DNA from: Oppiella nova
Taxonomy: Eukaryota > Arthropoda > Arachnida > Sarcoptiformes > Oppiidae
NCBI GenBank assembly: GCA_905397405.1
Contig: CAJPVJ010000354.1
Location: 1-27,412, forward strand
Direction: 5' to 3'
DNA length: 27,412 nt
Below the pieces are notes generated by a model that had not been told where the DNA came from, searched no databases, and saw nothing but the letters and a program-made list of their open reading frames with translations. Position numbers and translations under genes: made by a program. The first letter of the stretch is position 1. Every line of letters starts with the position of its first letter. Of this stretch, positions 9,317-19,899 are shown piece by piece.

Positions 9317-10567
9317 ATGAGTTTAAATATTACTGCAAACAAAAGCCCACAACAATCGGGAGTGAAGTCCAGTAATAGCCGATCCACACATACAAGTGAT
9401 GTGAGGCCTACGGAACACGAGTCCAATGATTCACACAATAAAACACTTGTCGACGAAAATAGACATAAAAGTGAAGAAAATATCATTAAATCGATTCAAT
9501 TGTTTCATGTTTTCGACGACGAGAGAGGATATAATGTATTGTTTGTTACAAATGATGATAAGGTTTACGGAATGGGATCTAATTATTACGGATCCCTTGG
9601 TTTAGGACACAATTTATACGTCAATGAAATCCAAGTGATCGACAGATTGTGTCACAAGAATATCACACAATTCTATAATAGATTTGACTTTGTGTTAGCC
9701 CTCACTCATGATAATTGTCTCTATGGTTGGGGTCTTAATACTAAGGATCAGTTAGGTATGGCACACAAGAGTACGGATCACTTATACTTAGAACCGGTAC
9801 CTTTTGATCCCAAGAACATTGATAATAAAGCTATTTATCTAATAAGTTGTGGTTTTTATCACACAATGATTCTGACGAGTGATGGCTGTGTCTATGGATG
9901 GGGTTTTAATAGGTTCGGACAGTTAGGTTGTGGAACAGACAGTGATATACAAAATATAAAAACATTTCGAGTGAATTTCAATCCTAATCACGAAATTAAA
10001 AACATTTATTGTTATATTTACTCTTCATTTGCCATCACATCTGAGGGACAAGTGTTTAGAGGGGTGAAAATGCTTACTATAATTTGGGACACAATTCATC
10101 GGATAATATATGGAAACCACAACTCATTGCAGACATGACTGGTATTAAGACTATCTGTTCCAATGGTGGCACCACTTTCTTCTTATCAAGCGATGGATTC
10201 ATTAATTTTTGCGGTCGATATAGAAATGAAAACAACGAATATTTGTTACAAATATCACCAAAAGTAGTAAATACTGATAAGAGGTTTACAGAAATGTATG
10301 AAATTGTATCATTTAAGGATATGTCGTGTTGGTTTAGAGCAATAATGAATGGGAAAGTATATGAAATTACAGGCAAATCCAAGGATTCTATAATTGAAAC
10401 AAATTATACAAATTTCTTCGACTTTTTCACAAATCATTCACAAATGACTCATAAAACCATTAATTTGTGTGATTATAAGGAATATAATTATAAGAATTGC
10501 GAAGAATTGATTGCAAAATGTTTGGATTATTTGGAAAAAGTATTTTCTTCTATAAAAGAGACCAATG
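9317..10567 (+). pseudogene. Copy 3 RCC1-propeller exon with 1-bp frameshift
   Basis: The ATG at 9317 starts the family N-terminus (MSLNITANKSPQQSG), a Ser/Asn/His-rich tail of about 50 residues, probably disordered. Blades follow: YGMGSNYYGSLGLG, YGWGLNTKDQLG, YGWGFNRFGQLG. At about 10063 one base is missing relative to all other copies: FSWGRND becomes FRGVKML and the frame shifts. After the deletion the normal protein resumes (YNLGHNSSDNIW...), through NEYLLQISPK and CEELIAKCLDYLEK, to the donor at 10567|10568. Intron 1 is 10568-11047. The shift would truncate the protein within the propeller unless it is a sequencing error. Confidence 0.75.
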
Positions 10568-11047
10568 GTATGAATTGGGTTTATGTGTCATTCATAGAGT
10601 ACGTACGGCCAGTCATTGATTTCACGACTAACAGAGTATTATCGATAGTATTGTATTTTTTAAAATTACAACATTCCACGCGCAGTTTGATTTGATCAAG
10701 ATCACTATTGAGTAATAACTTAATTTCTTTATAAGTAAAGCAAAATAAGCAAGATTAATATAAAAATATCCTTGAAATTAGTTAAGAAATTAATTAAATT
10801 AACTAGTATATTTTACAATTGTCCTTTTCGAACCCTAAATCCAACTCTAATTATAAATTTAATTTAAAACGTTTTAAACAATTAAGCTTTCTTACCAAAT
10901 TAGTTGAATTTAATTTATGCAAAAATTAATAATTAATTAAATTTACTGTTAGCTTCTCACTTATACCCCTCTCTACTGAGTACATACTTTTGAATGACAT
11001 TTAAAAAAACTAAATGAATGGATGGATTGATTTAATTTGTTTTATAG

Positions 11048-12158
11048 TTTTTTCCGAAGTGAATGAATACAACCGTATTTACGAAGAGTTGCATTCATTA
11101 GGTTCGGGAGCTTTTGGGGAAGTATTTGTTGTAAAATGTAAACGTATTGGACAAGAATATGCTGTTAAGAAAATAAAACTTGAAAGTAAGTTAATGATAT
11201 TTTGATATATTTAGTATAACTATTATAGTATTAAAATATATTTTAAAATAATTTTTCGGTAAATTTCGAATTATTAATAATTATGAAAATTAATACATTT
11301 ATAGGTTATGACATTTTAATAGCATGTATGCAAGAAATGCAAAAATTGGTAAAAGTTAGGTCAGAATATTGTGTCCAATATATAAGTCAATGGCAAGAAA
11401 ACAAGATTTATTACATTCATATGGAGTTGTGTTCCCATAGTCTCGAGAATATTCTTCAACACAAACCACAAGTATTTTGTCGACAACCGGGAGAACCCAT
11501 GAATTCAATCGAATTTTACATTTCGTGTCATATATAGTTTCTCTAGAATCTTACGCAAGTTATAAATGTACTTAACTTAGGAGGCCAGTAAGTAAGAGAC
11601 CTCAAACCCGACAATATATTAGTGGCTGAGACTGTAAGAAACGGCAGGTATTTAAAAGTGAGTGATTTTGGGTTGGTGTCACTGCACACCAGCTCTTCTG
11701 GAAGTCATACCACAGGAGTGGGAACCCTTAAATACATGGCACCGGAAGTTAAATTGCAAACTAAATACACACCGAAAGCAGATATTTATAGCCTTGCTAT
11801 CATTGCAGACAAATTGTTTAATTTGAATAATTTTAAGTAATTATTTTGATTTTTAGTTTATTAACTTAATTCATTAAAATGTATTAATATTTTTGATTAC
11901 AGTTCCCCGGAATTGAGTATTTACTCGGGATATGAAATATACGACAAATTCGTTAAATTGGATCAAATCATAGACTCGATGTGTGTTCCCATTCATAGCA
12001 CTCGGCCCGAGTGTTCACAAGTATTATCGGAATATAACTTATGGTCTATTCATGAGAATTGTCTCAAAACTGATTCCACATTTGATTCCACACTAAAACT
12101 CATTCAACAAAATGAATACAAGTTTTTCGCAAAATATTTGGCTGTAAATTTTGGAACA
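11048..12158 (+). pseudogene. Copy 3 kinase exons 2-4, type I, with complemented block
   Basis: Exon 2 is 11048-11185 (GSGAFGEVFVVK, EYAVKKI). Exon 3 is 11305-11836. Exon 4 starts at 11903. The kinase is normal up to NSIEFYISCHI. Bases 11536-11594 are then the non-reversed complement of the expected sequence, giving TAG stops. From 11595 it resumes in register at RDLKPDNIL, with DFG changed to context SDFGLVSLHTSSSG and MAPEV. Exon 3 length (532 bp) is that of copy 4 without its insertion. Exon 4 (HSTRPECSQ type) does not stop. Near 12145-12159 it passes in frame into the RCC1 exon of copy 3b. As written, the HRD-preceding helix and the HRD histidine are lost, so no active kinase is expected. 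Confidence 0.75.
11536..11594 (+). other. 59-bp non-reversed complement block
   Basis: Aligned without gaps to copy 4 (17806-17864) and copy 5 (25671-25729), every one of the 59 bases is the Watson-Crick partner of the expected base in the same column. Examples: TTCAAAGAG becomes AAGTTTCTC in column order apart from the shared flanks, and AATCCTCCGG becomes TTAGGAGGCC. The bases before (CATATAT) and after (AGAGACCTC) are normal. It is not an inversion, because the order is not reversed. Confidence 0.9.
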
Positions 12159-13375
12159 GAAAATGTCATTAAATCGATTCAATTGTTTCATGTTTTCGAC
12201 GACGAGAGAGGATATAATATATTGTTTGTAACAAATTATGACATGGTTTACGGTTTGGGATCTAATTATTGGGGATCTCTTGGATTGGGACACAATCTAT
12301 ATGGTGGTGCTTTGTGCAAATGTATTGGTTCTTTGCAATGGAATGGCTTCTCTAGTATTCTTGAGCTCTTTTTGACTCCTATTGTCCTATTGGGGATCTC
12401 TTGGATTGGGACACAATCTATACGTCAATGAAATCCAAGTGATCGACAGATTGTGTCACAAGAATATCACACAATTCTTCAATGGATTCGACTTTGTTTT
12501 AGCCCTCACTCAACACAATAATCTCTATGGTTGGGGTCATAATGATGCGGGACAGTTAGGTATGGAACCCAAGAGTACAGATGCCTTATACGTAGAGCCG
12601 AGACTTTTTGATCCCAAATATATCGATAATACTATTAATCAAATAAGTTGTGGTTATTATCACACAATGATTCTTACGAGTGATGGCTGTGTCTATAGAT
12701 GGGGTTTTAATAGGTTCGGACAGTTAGGTTGTGGATCAGACAGTGATATACAAAAAAGAGACACATTTCGAGTGAATTTCAATCCTAATCACGAAATTAA
12801 AAGTATTTATTGTTGTTCTTACTATTCATTTGCCATCACATCCGAGGGACAGGTGTTTAGTTGGGGTCAAAATGATTACTATAATTTGGGGCACAATTTA
12901 TCTGATAATATATGGAAACCACAACTCATTGCAGACATGACTGGTATTAAGACTATCTGTTCCAATGGTCGCATAACTTATTTCTTATCAAACGATGGAT
13001 TCATTAAGTTTTGCGGACAATATAGGAATGAAAACAACGAATATGTGTTTAAAATATCACCAAAAGTATTAAATACTAGTAAGACGTTTACAGAAATGTA
13101 TATAATTGTATCATTTAAGGAAAAATTGTATTTGTTAAATTCTTTAATGAATGGAAAAATATATAATATTACAGACCTGACAAATGATATTATAATTGAA
13201 ACAAATTATTCAAATTTCTTCGACAGTTTCACAAATGAGTTTCAAATGACTCATAAAACCATTAATTTGTGTGAATATAAGGAATATAATTATAGGAATT
13301 GTGAAGAATTTCGTGCAAAATGTTTGGATTATTTGGAAAAATTATTTTCTTCTATAAACGAGTTATCAAACACTG
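12159..13375 (+). pseudogene. Copy 3b RCC1-propeller exon, fused and interrupted
   Basis: It joins exon 4 of copy 3 in frame at NFGTENVIKSIQLFHVF, without the family start or 5' flank. Blades: YGLGSNYWGSLGLG, YGWGHNDAGQLG, YRWGFNRFGQLG, FSWGQNDYYNLGH. The first blade is broken by a 121-bp addition: 87 bp copied from 14388-14474, plus a 33-bp repeat of the host sequence (12268-12300 and 12389-12421). This shifts the frame. After it the exon is open to the conserved donor at 13375|13376 (ACTG|GTATGA). The TAG after NWF lies in the intron. Confidence 0.75.
12268..12421 (+). repeat. 87-bp transplanted segment flanked by 33-bp direct repeats
   Basis: Bases 12302-12388 are identical over 87 bp to 14388-14474 (same orientation, 2086 bp away). 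The host sequence ATTGGGGATCTC... is duplicated on both sides (12268-12300 and 12389-12421). Confidence 0.9.
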
Positions 13376-13816
13376 GTATGAATTGGTTTTAGCTGTCATT
13401 CATAGAGTACTTACATTCAGTCAGAATTCACGACTAATACAGTGTTATCGATAGTATTGTATTATTATTCCCAAAGTTCATGATAAAGATTTTGATTTGA
13501 TTTAATCTGAATTGAGTAATAACTTGCATTAAGTTTTGCAGTAAAACCAAATATGCAATATTATTCTAAAAATGTTCTTGAATTAGTTTAATTTGATTAA
13601 CTAGTACATTTTACAATTGTCTCTTTGTGTCAATTTGATGAACTTTCAAACAATTCAGCTTTCTAAAAAAATTTTAATTATGAAAAAGTAATAATTAATT
13701 AAATTTATTATATAGTAAGCTTTTGAATTATACCCCTCTTTTGAGTACTTTTGAATGACATCTTAACAAAACTGAATGAATGAATGGATTTATTTAATAC
13801 TTGTTTATACCTATAG

Positions 13817-13948
13817 TTGTTTCCGAAGTCAGTGAATACAAGCGTTTGTACGAAGAGTTGCGTTCATTAGGTAGGGGATCTTTTGGGAGAGTATTTGTTG
13901 TTAAATATCGAAGTGATGGAAAAGAATATGCGGTTAAGAAAATAATTG
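13817..13948 (+). pseudogene. Copy 3b kinase exon 2, no catalytic exons
   Basis: After the acceptor CTATAG the exon reads VVSEVSEYKRLYEELRSLGRGSFG in pieces, with the glycine loop GRGSFGRVFVVK and EYAVKKI. The usual RFES end is replaced by IG and a possible donor (ATTG|GTAGTC). Homology to the family stops at about 13948. Exons 3 and 4 are absent and unrelated spacer follows, so this is a 3'-truncated unit. Intron 1 is 13376-13816. Confidence 0.75.
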
Positions 13949-14226
13949 GTAGTCTAGTTTTTTCATTTAATTATAATCGTAACAAATCAATACTAAATAC
14001 AATACAAAATGGTTAACCGAGTCCTTCATAATAGCAAATAAATTATTATTTAAAATATTAATTGGCGTCCAATTCACATGTAAATGTTGAACCATGAATT
14101 GATTTTGATTATTTATATTTGTAATTTATTGCCAGTTGCATCGCTACTAGTCATGGTTGTAGTATACTGTTGACCAAGGTACTGATAATTAAGATAAAAA
14201 GGTATAATCTGCTGATTATTTGTAGT

Positions 14227-14490
14227 TTATGATGTTTGTGGGCTTTGCTTAAAATGTTGTTGCCTTTGTGAAAGGTCTGGAAAACTTTTGTGTTGTAGCA
14301 AAGGGGTTGATGTCAATACCGGATGTGTAGTTACAACAGGAAGTGGAGCTGGAGTTTGTGGATATGGTGTGAAATAATGTCCGGATCTGGTGGTGCTTTG
14401 TGCAAATGTATTGGTTCTTTGCAATGGAATGGCTTCTCTAGTATTCTTGAGCTCTTTTTGACTCCTATTGTCCTTTTGGGGTTTTGGTGA
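14227..14490 (-). CDS. Ser/Thr/Pro/Gln-rich exon of an unknown gene
   Basis: The minus strand is open from about 14490, after a possible acceptor (AAATAG|TACAT), to a TAA at 14227. It encodes KPQKDNRSQKELKN, then TREAIPLQRTNTF, PYPQTPAPLPVV and KSFPDLSQRQQHF, ending QSPQTS. Composition is low-complexity and rich in S, T, P and Q, typical of a disordered C-terminal tail. GC content is above that of the flanks. No domain was recognised. Part of it (14388-14474) was copied into copy 3b. Confidence 0.4.
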   Translation of the reverse strand, partial: SPKPQKDNRSQKELKNTREAIPLQRTNTFAQSTTRSGHYFTPYPQTPAPLPVVTTHPVLTSTPLLQHKSFPDLSQRQQHFKQSPQTS

Positions 14491-14616
14491 TATGTACTAT
14501 TTTTTCTTTGAGTACTGGTTATTGGACATGAAATGAATGATTTCTACTTATCTTGGTGATTCTTATCCGTCGAGACTGCACCAAATAAGACGAGGGTTAT
14601 TTTGAAAAATTTATAA

Positions 14617-15057
14617 TTCATTTTATTTTTAAAATAATTATAAATTAATACAAAATCTCATAAAAATTAAATGTTCACACATTTTGTGTCATATTACGAC
14701 ATCAAAATTAATTTCAAAACATTTAAATTAAATATACTATATTTTTCACTCTTATACTAAATTCAAGTTTAAGGTTACTAAAAACCACATCAGTGTTAAC
14801 ATTCAAGCTGTCAACTTCATAAAAATTTTCATACTTTTTCATTTAATTTTTATGAGATTTTTTATTAATTTATAATTATTTTTAAAATAAAAAGTGTGAA
14901 AATTTTTATGAAGTTGACAGCTTGAATGTTAACACTGATGTGGTTTTTAGTAACATTAAACTTGAATTTAGTATAAGAGTGAAAAATATAGTATATTTAA
15001 TTTAAATGTTTTGAAATTAATTTTGATGTCGTAATATGACACAAAATGTGTGAACAT
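14617..15057. repeat. Complex inverted repeat, order A-B-A'-B'
   Basis: Block B (14671-14830, 160 bp) is repeated in reverse complement at 14898-15057 with about one mismatch. Block A (about 14618-14673) is repeated in reverse complement at 14840-14894 with a few mismatches. The order A-B-A'-B' is not a simple hairpin (A-B-B'-A'). The right copy leads directly into the family 5' flank. No coding content was seen in 14492-15060. Confidence 0.8.
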
Positions 15058-15065
15058 TTCTGTAT

Positions 15066-15399
15066 AAGTATTGAACGGATTTATGAGTAATATTACTGAA
15101 ATAACATTATGTGTTATGTTATGAGATAAATATAAGAATAATATTTTGATTATCAAAACTCAAATGTATTTTATTTACAGTGCTTTATTTTATTACAATT
15201 TATCTATAGATATGATAAAAATACCATGACAATCAATCATTGGAAATAAATATTTCTTATTAACAATATATGACATATTTTATATGTAATTAATAGTGTC
15301 TTTGTAATATTTGTGATGTATTAATATAATTAAATTTCTAAAATAATTAATTCCCTAATTATACGTATATAATACAATAATTTGTTAATTGTGTGTAAA
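15066..15399 (+). promoter_or_regulatory. 5' flank of copy 4
   Basis: Homologous to the flanks of copies 3 and 5 (ATTGAACGGATTTATGA through TTGTTAATTGTGTGTAAA directly before the ATG). It is the candidate promoter and 5'UTR by conservation and position only. Confidence 0.45.
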
Positions 15400-16666
15400 A
15401 TGAGTTTAAATATGAGTGCAAACAAAAGCCCACAACAATCGGGAGTGGAGTCCAGTAATAGCCGATCCATACATACAAGTGATGTGAGGCCTACGGAACA
15501 CGAGTCCAATGATTCACACAATGAAACACTTGTCGACGGAAATATACATAAATGTGAAGAAAATATGATTAAATCGATTCAATTGTTTCATGTTTTCGAT
15601 GACTTCCGAGGATATAATGTATTGTTTGTAACAGATGATGACATGGTTTACGGTTTGGGATCTAATTATAGGGGATCTCTTGGTTTAGGACACAATGTAT
15701 ACGTCCATGAAATCCAAGTGATCGACAGATTGTGTCACAAGAATATCACACAATTCTTCAATGGAGTGGACTTTGTGTTAGCACTCACTCAACAAAATGT
15801 TCTCTATGGTTGGGGTCGTAAAAATAAGGGACAGTTAGGTATCGCGGCCATGAGGAATGATGTCTTATTCGTAGAGCCAGAATTTATTGATCTCAAATAC
15901 ATCGATAATAAAATTATTGTTCAAATAAGTTGTGGTTATTATCACACAATGATTCTCAAGAGTGATGGCTGTGTCTATGGATGGGGTCATGATATGTTCG
16001 GATGATAGGTCATGATAGGTTGTGGACCAAACAGGGATTACCGAAAAGGGGACACACTTCGAGTGAATTTCAATCCAAATCACGAAATTAAAAGCATTTA
16101 TTGTTGTTATTACTCTTCATTTGCCATCACATCTGAGGGACAGGTATTTAGTTGGGGTCGAAATGATTTTTATAATTTGGGACACAATTCATCGGATACT
16201 ATATGGAAACCACAACTCATTGCAGGCATGACTGGTATTAAGACTATCTGTTCCAGTGGTAGCTTCACTTACTTCTTATCAAACGATGGATTCATTAATT
16301 TTTGCGGTCGATATAGAAATGAAAACAACGAATATTTGTTACAAATATCACCAAAAGTATTAAATACTGATAAGAAGTTTACAGAAATGAATACAATTAT
16401 GTCACAGGAGAATAACCTATCTCTATTTGTTCCTATAATGAATGGAAAATTATATAATATTACAGACAAATCAAAGGATTCTATAATTGAAACAAATTAT
16501 ACAAATTTCTTCGACTGTTTCACAAATGAGTATCAAATGACTTATAAAACCATTGATTTGTGTGATTATGAGGAATATAATTATAAGAATTTCAAAGAAC
16601 TTATAACAAAATGTTTGGATTATTTGGAAAAAGTATTTTCTTCTATAAAAGAGTTATCAAACAATG
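15400..16666 (+). pseudogene. Copy 4 RCC1-propeller exon with two in-frame stops
   Basis: ATG at 15400 (MSLNMSANKSPQQSG). Blades: YGLGSNYRGSLGLG, YGWGRKNKGQLG, YGWGHDMFG, FSWGRNDFYNLGH. In the third blade the normal FGQLGCG is replaced by FG, TGA, TAG, VMIGCG (15998-16022). The repeated local motif GGTCATGATA suggests a slippage or template-switch duplication. The net change is +9 bp, so the frame is kept after the stops. The rest is intact through NEYLLQISPK and the linker to the donor at 16666|16667. Intron 1 is 16667-17155. As written the protein stops in the propeller. Confidence 0.75.
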
Positions 16667-17155
16667 GTATGAATTGGTTTTATATGTCATTCGTAGAGTA
16701 CGTACCGCAAGTTAGTAATTGATTTTACGACTAACACAGTGTTATCGATAGTACTGTCTTATTATTATTCCCAAATTTCAACATAACGAGCGCAGTTTGA
16801 TTTGATCAAAATCTCTATTGAGTCATAACTTAATTTACTGTATACATATGCAAATTTCCTTATTACCTTAATAATAAGTTAAGAAATAATAATTTTTTTA
16901 GTCCATTTTACAATTGTCTCACTCTTCGAGCCTAAATCCAAGTCTCATTATCACTATAATTTTAATTTAAAGATGTTTCAAACATATAAGCGTTCTGAAC
17001 AAATTATTTTATTTTATTTATGCAAAAATGATTAATTGATTAATTAAACAAGTTAGCAGGCTTCTGAATTATCCCTCTCTCCTTTGAGTAGTACTTTTGA
17101 ATGACATTTTAACAAAACTAAATGAATGAATAGATTTATTTAATTTGTTTTATAG

Positions 17156-18413
17156 TTGTTTCCGAAGTGAATGAATACAACCGTTTGTACGAAGAGTTGC
17201 GTTCATTAGGTTCGGGAGCTTTTGGGGAAGTATTTGTTGCTAAATGGAAACCTGATGGACGAGAATATGCGGTTAAGAAAATAAGATTTGAAAGTAATTT
17301 AATGATATTTAGATATATTTAGTATAACTATTGTAGCATTACAATGTATTTTATTGTATTTAAAATTAATGTTTGGAAAAATTTCAAATTATTAATAATT
17401 ATCACAATTAATACATTTATAGGTGATAACAATTTACGGGAATGTATGCAAGAAATGCAAAAATTGATAAAAGTTAGGTCAGAATATTGTGTCCAATATA
17501 TGAGTCAATGGAATGAAAACAAAATTTATTACTTTCGTATGGAGTTATGTTCCTATAGTCTGAAGAATATTCTTCAACACAAACCACAAGTTTTTGGTCG
17601 ACAACCGGGAGAACCCATGAATTCAATCGAGTTTTACATTTCGTGTCATATATTCCCGTAAATTGTTATCACCTATAAATGTATTAATTGTGATAATTAT
17701 TAATAATTTGAAATTTTTCCAAACATTAATTTTAAATACAATAAAATACATTGTAATGCTACAATAGTTATACTAAATACGAGTTTTACATTTCGTGTCA
17801 TATATTCAAAGAGATCTTAGAATGCGTTCAATATTTACATGAATTGAATCCTCCGGTCATTCATAGAGACCTCAAACCCGACAATATATTAATTTCATCA
17901 CAGCTTAGGAACGGGAGGTTTATTAAGATATGTGACTTTGGGTTGGCGACACTGCACTCCAGTTCCTCTAGTAGTCATACCACTGGAGTGGGAACTCGTC
18001 AATACATGGCACCGGAAGTTAAATTGCAAACTAAATACACACCAAAAGCGGATATTTATAGCCTGGCAATCATAGCACACAAATTGTTTAATTTGAATAA
18101 TTTTAAGTAATTATTTTGATGTTTACTTTATTGACATAATTCATTAAAATGTGATAAAATTCTTGATTACAGTTCCCCTGAGTTAATTATTTACTCGGGA
18201 TATGAAATATACGACAAATTCATTAAATTGGATCAAATCATAGACTCGATGTGTGTTCCCATTCATAGCACTCGACCCGAGTGTTCACAAGTATTATCGG
18301 AATATAACTTATGGTCTATTCATGAGAATTGTCTTAAAACTGATCCCACATTTGATTCCACACTAAAACTCATTCAACAAAACTATTACAAGTTTTTTTG
18401 CGGAATATTTTAA
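17156..18413 (+). pseudogene. Copy 4 kinase exons 2-4, type I, with foldback insertion
   Basis: Exon 2 is 17156-17293 (GSGAFGEVFVAK, EYAVKKI). Exon 3 is 17423-18106. Exon 4 is 18173 to a TAA at 18411-18413. Motifs: HRDLKPDNIL, CDFGLATLHSSSS, then TTGVGTRQYMAPEV, an activation loop rich in Ser/Thr and bearing the threonine that many kinases phosphorylate; KADIYSLAII. Exon 3 has a 152-bp insertion (17656-17807) that shifts the frame after SCHIF; without it the exon is 532 bp, as in copy 3. Exon 4 has one extra T in a T-run (AAGTTTTTTTGCGG), replacing the AEYF end by CGIF and stopping about 9 codons early. Upstream of exon 2 the tempting start MNE is followed at once by TAG, so exon 2 is spliced rather than a start. 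Confidence 0.75.
17628..17807 (+). repeat. Foldback insertion with 28-bp flanking duplication (copy 4)
   Basis: Bases 17652-17779 (128 bp) are the exact reverse complement of 17316-17443, which is most of intron 2 with its acceptor. They are bracketed by a 28-bp direct repeat (17628-17655 and 17780-17807). The design is the same as in copy 2, but the breakpoints and sequence are different. Confidence 0.9.
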
Positions 18414-18876
18414 AGAAAAATATGAAGGAATTTAATCAAAGTTAGAGAATATTCTAAAATTCTTAAATGAATTAAATTAAAATTATTGAATATTTCTTAT
18501 AATTTTGAAATTAATACTATGAATTAATTGATTTAATTATTAATTTTTTTTTCAAATATTTTGAATAATTAAATATTAGCGCAATAATTATGTGAATGTA
18601 GTCTAATGTAGTCTAATTTAATACAATTGAAATGTTTGTTATATTTATTCAGTTACTTTACTATTATCCACTATATGTAATTTGTTTTTATTAAATGTTT
18701 ATTTTAAATATAGTCACTAATAATGAATTAATGTATTTAGTAAATTAAATAATTATTTAAAACTCAGTTTTATAGACATACCCTGGCCAAAAGTTATAAT
18801 TATTAGAAGTTACGCTGTGTACGTAGTCTCGGGAAAATACTTCACCCATAGGTCGGGCAGTCTATTGTATTTGACA
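18414..18876. other. 3' flank of copy 4
   Basis: AT-rich 3' flank, partly shared with 7396-7800. At 18781-18800 there is CCTGGCCAAAAGTTATAATT, which resembles the ends of Tc1-like elements (TGGCCAAAAGT). This is a resemblance only. No gene was seen. Confidence 0.4.
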
Positions 18877-19379
18877 TTAATATATGCCAAAGTGCTACAC
18901 ATTTTTAGTCATTTAAACCATACTTGCATAGGACTTGCATGGAGGGAAGTAAGTGGATTGTCTGGGAGTTCAGGCTGTACGGCATTTTTTTTGTTGAAAT
19001 CACTTTTTAAAAATCCATTCATAGGCACAAACAACGTCTCATTTACTAAAACATTACTTTTCTTTCAAATTCAACATAAAACTGATCTATATTTTACATC
19101 TAAAGTCATTTTAAGTTATAAATATTAAGTTTTAATGAGTAAGTCTTCCCGGTTACTTAATTTGTAAAATATAGATCAGTTTTATGTTGAATTTGAAAGA
19201 AAAGTAATGTTTTAGTAAATGAGACGTTGTTTGTGCCTATGAATGGATTTTAAAAAAGTGATTTCAACAAAATAGTGCAGTACAGCCTGAACTCCCAGAC
19301 AATCCACTTACTTCCCTCCATGCAAGTCCTATGCAAGTATGGTTTAAACAAAAAGGTGTAACACTTTGGCATATACTAA
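18877..19379. mobile_element. Foldback (long inverted repeat) element, about 500 bp
   Basis: The left arm 18877-19098 and right arm 19163-19379 are reverse complements of about 220 bp with a 64-bp spacer. The arms differ by roughly ten substitutions and small indels (for example GTGCTACACATTTTT against GTGTTACACCTTTTT). That indicates age, unlike the perfect foldbacks in copies 2 and 4. No clear target-site duplication was found. It is most likely a foldback-type MITE. The reading frame across the left arm looks fortuitous. Confidence 0.65.
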
Positions 19380-19899
19380 GCCGTATGATAGGCTTCCCGT
19401 GAGACAGAGCCAATTTTAAATGCACAAACTTAAATCATCTAGCTTACATTCATAGGATTAATTAAATTACCTATAGTTAATAACCAAATATTATATTTAA
19501 AGATAGCTCTGTCTTACAGAAAGCCTATCATATATTGGGTGCTCAGATCCATGTCCACGATCCGTCTGTAATGACTGCCGGTGCCCGACTCGATATACCG
19601 GTGCCGAACTGATATGACAATCAGGATCTCCACCACAGCCACGCCAATGGCTATATAGCCTACAAAACATACGAAAAAATAAATTCAAATAACATTTCAT
19701 TCATATAAATCACGATTTTCACTCATTTTACACGTATTTATGACTAGAAATGTATGATTTATTATAGTATTATGATATGAGTCTCACCTAAACTTCCAGA
19801 TATAGCTTCATGTAGTCGATTAGGGCTTTAGTGCAACCCTTATCCTGATATTAATTGTTCAAAAAGTTTTTTATTGCAAATTCTTGAAAAAAGTAGGCG

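Noticed and set aside
12093-12293. Many minus-strand reading frames opposite the RCC1 exons
   Set aside because: They recur in each copy only because the plus-strand RCC1 exon is conserved; they have no start or splice context of their own.
18779-18800. Terminal repeat of a Tc1-like transposon
   Set aside because: One short similarity (TGGCCAAAAGT) without a matching opposite end, TA duplication or transposase frame.
18817-19128. A 103-codon plus-strand reading frame
   Set aside because: It lies across one arm of the foldback element and shows no recognisable family or exon signals.
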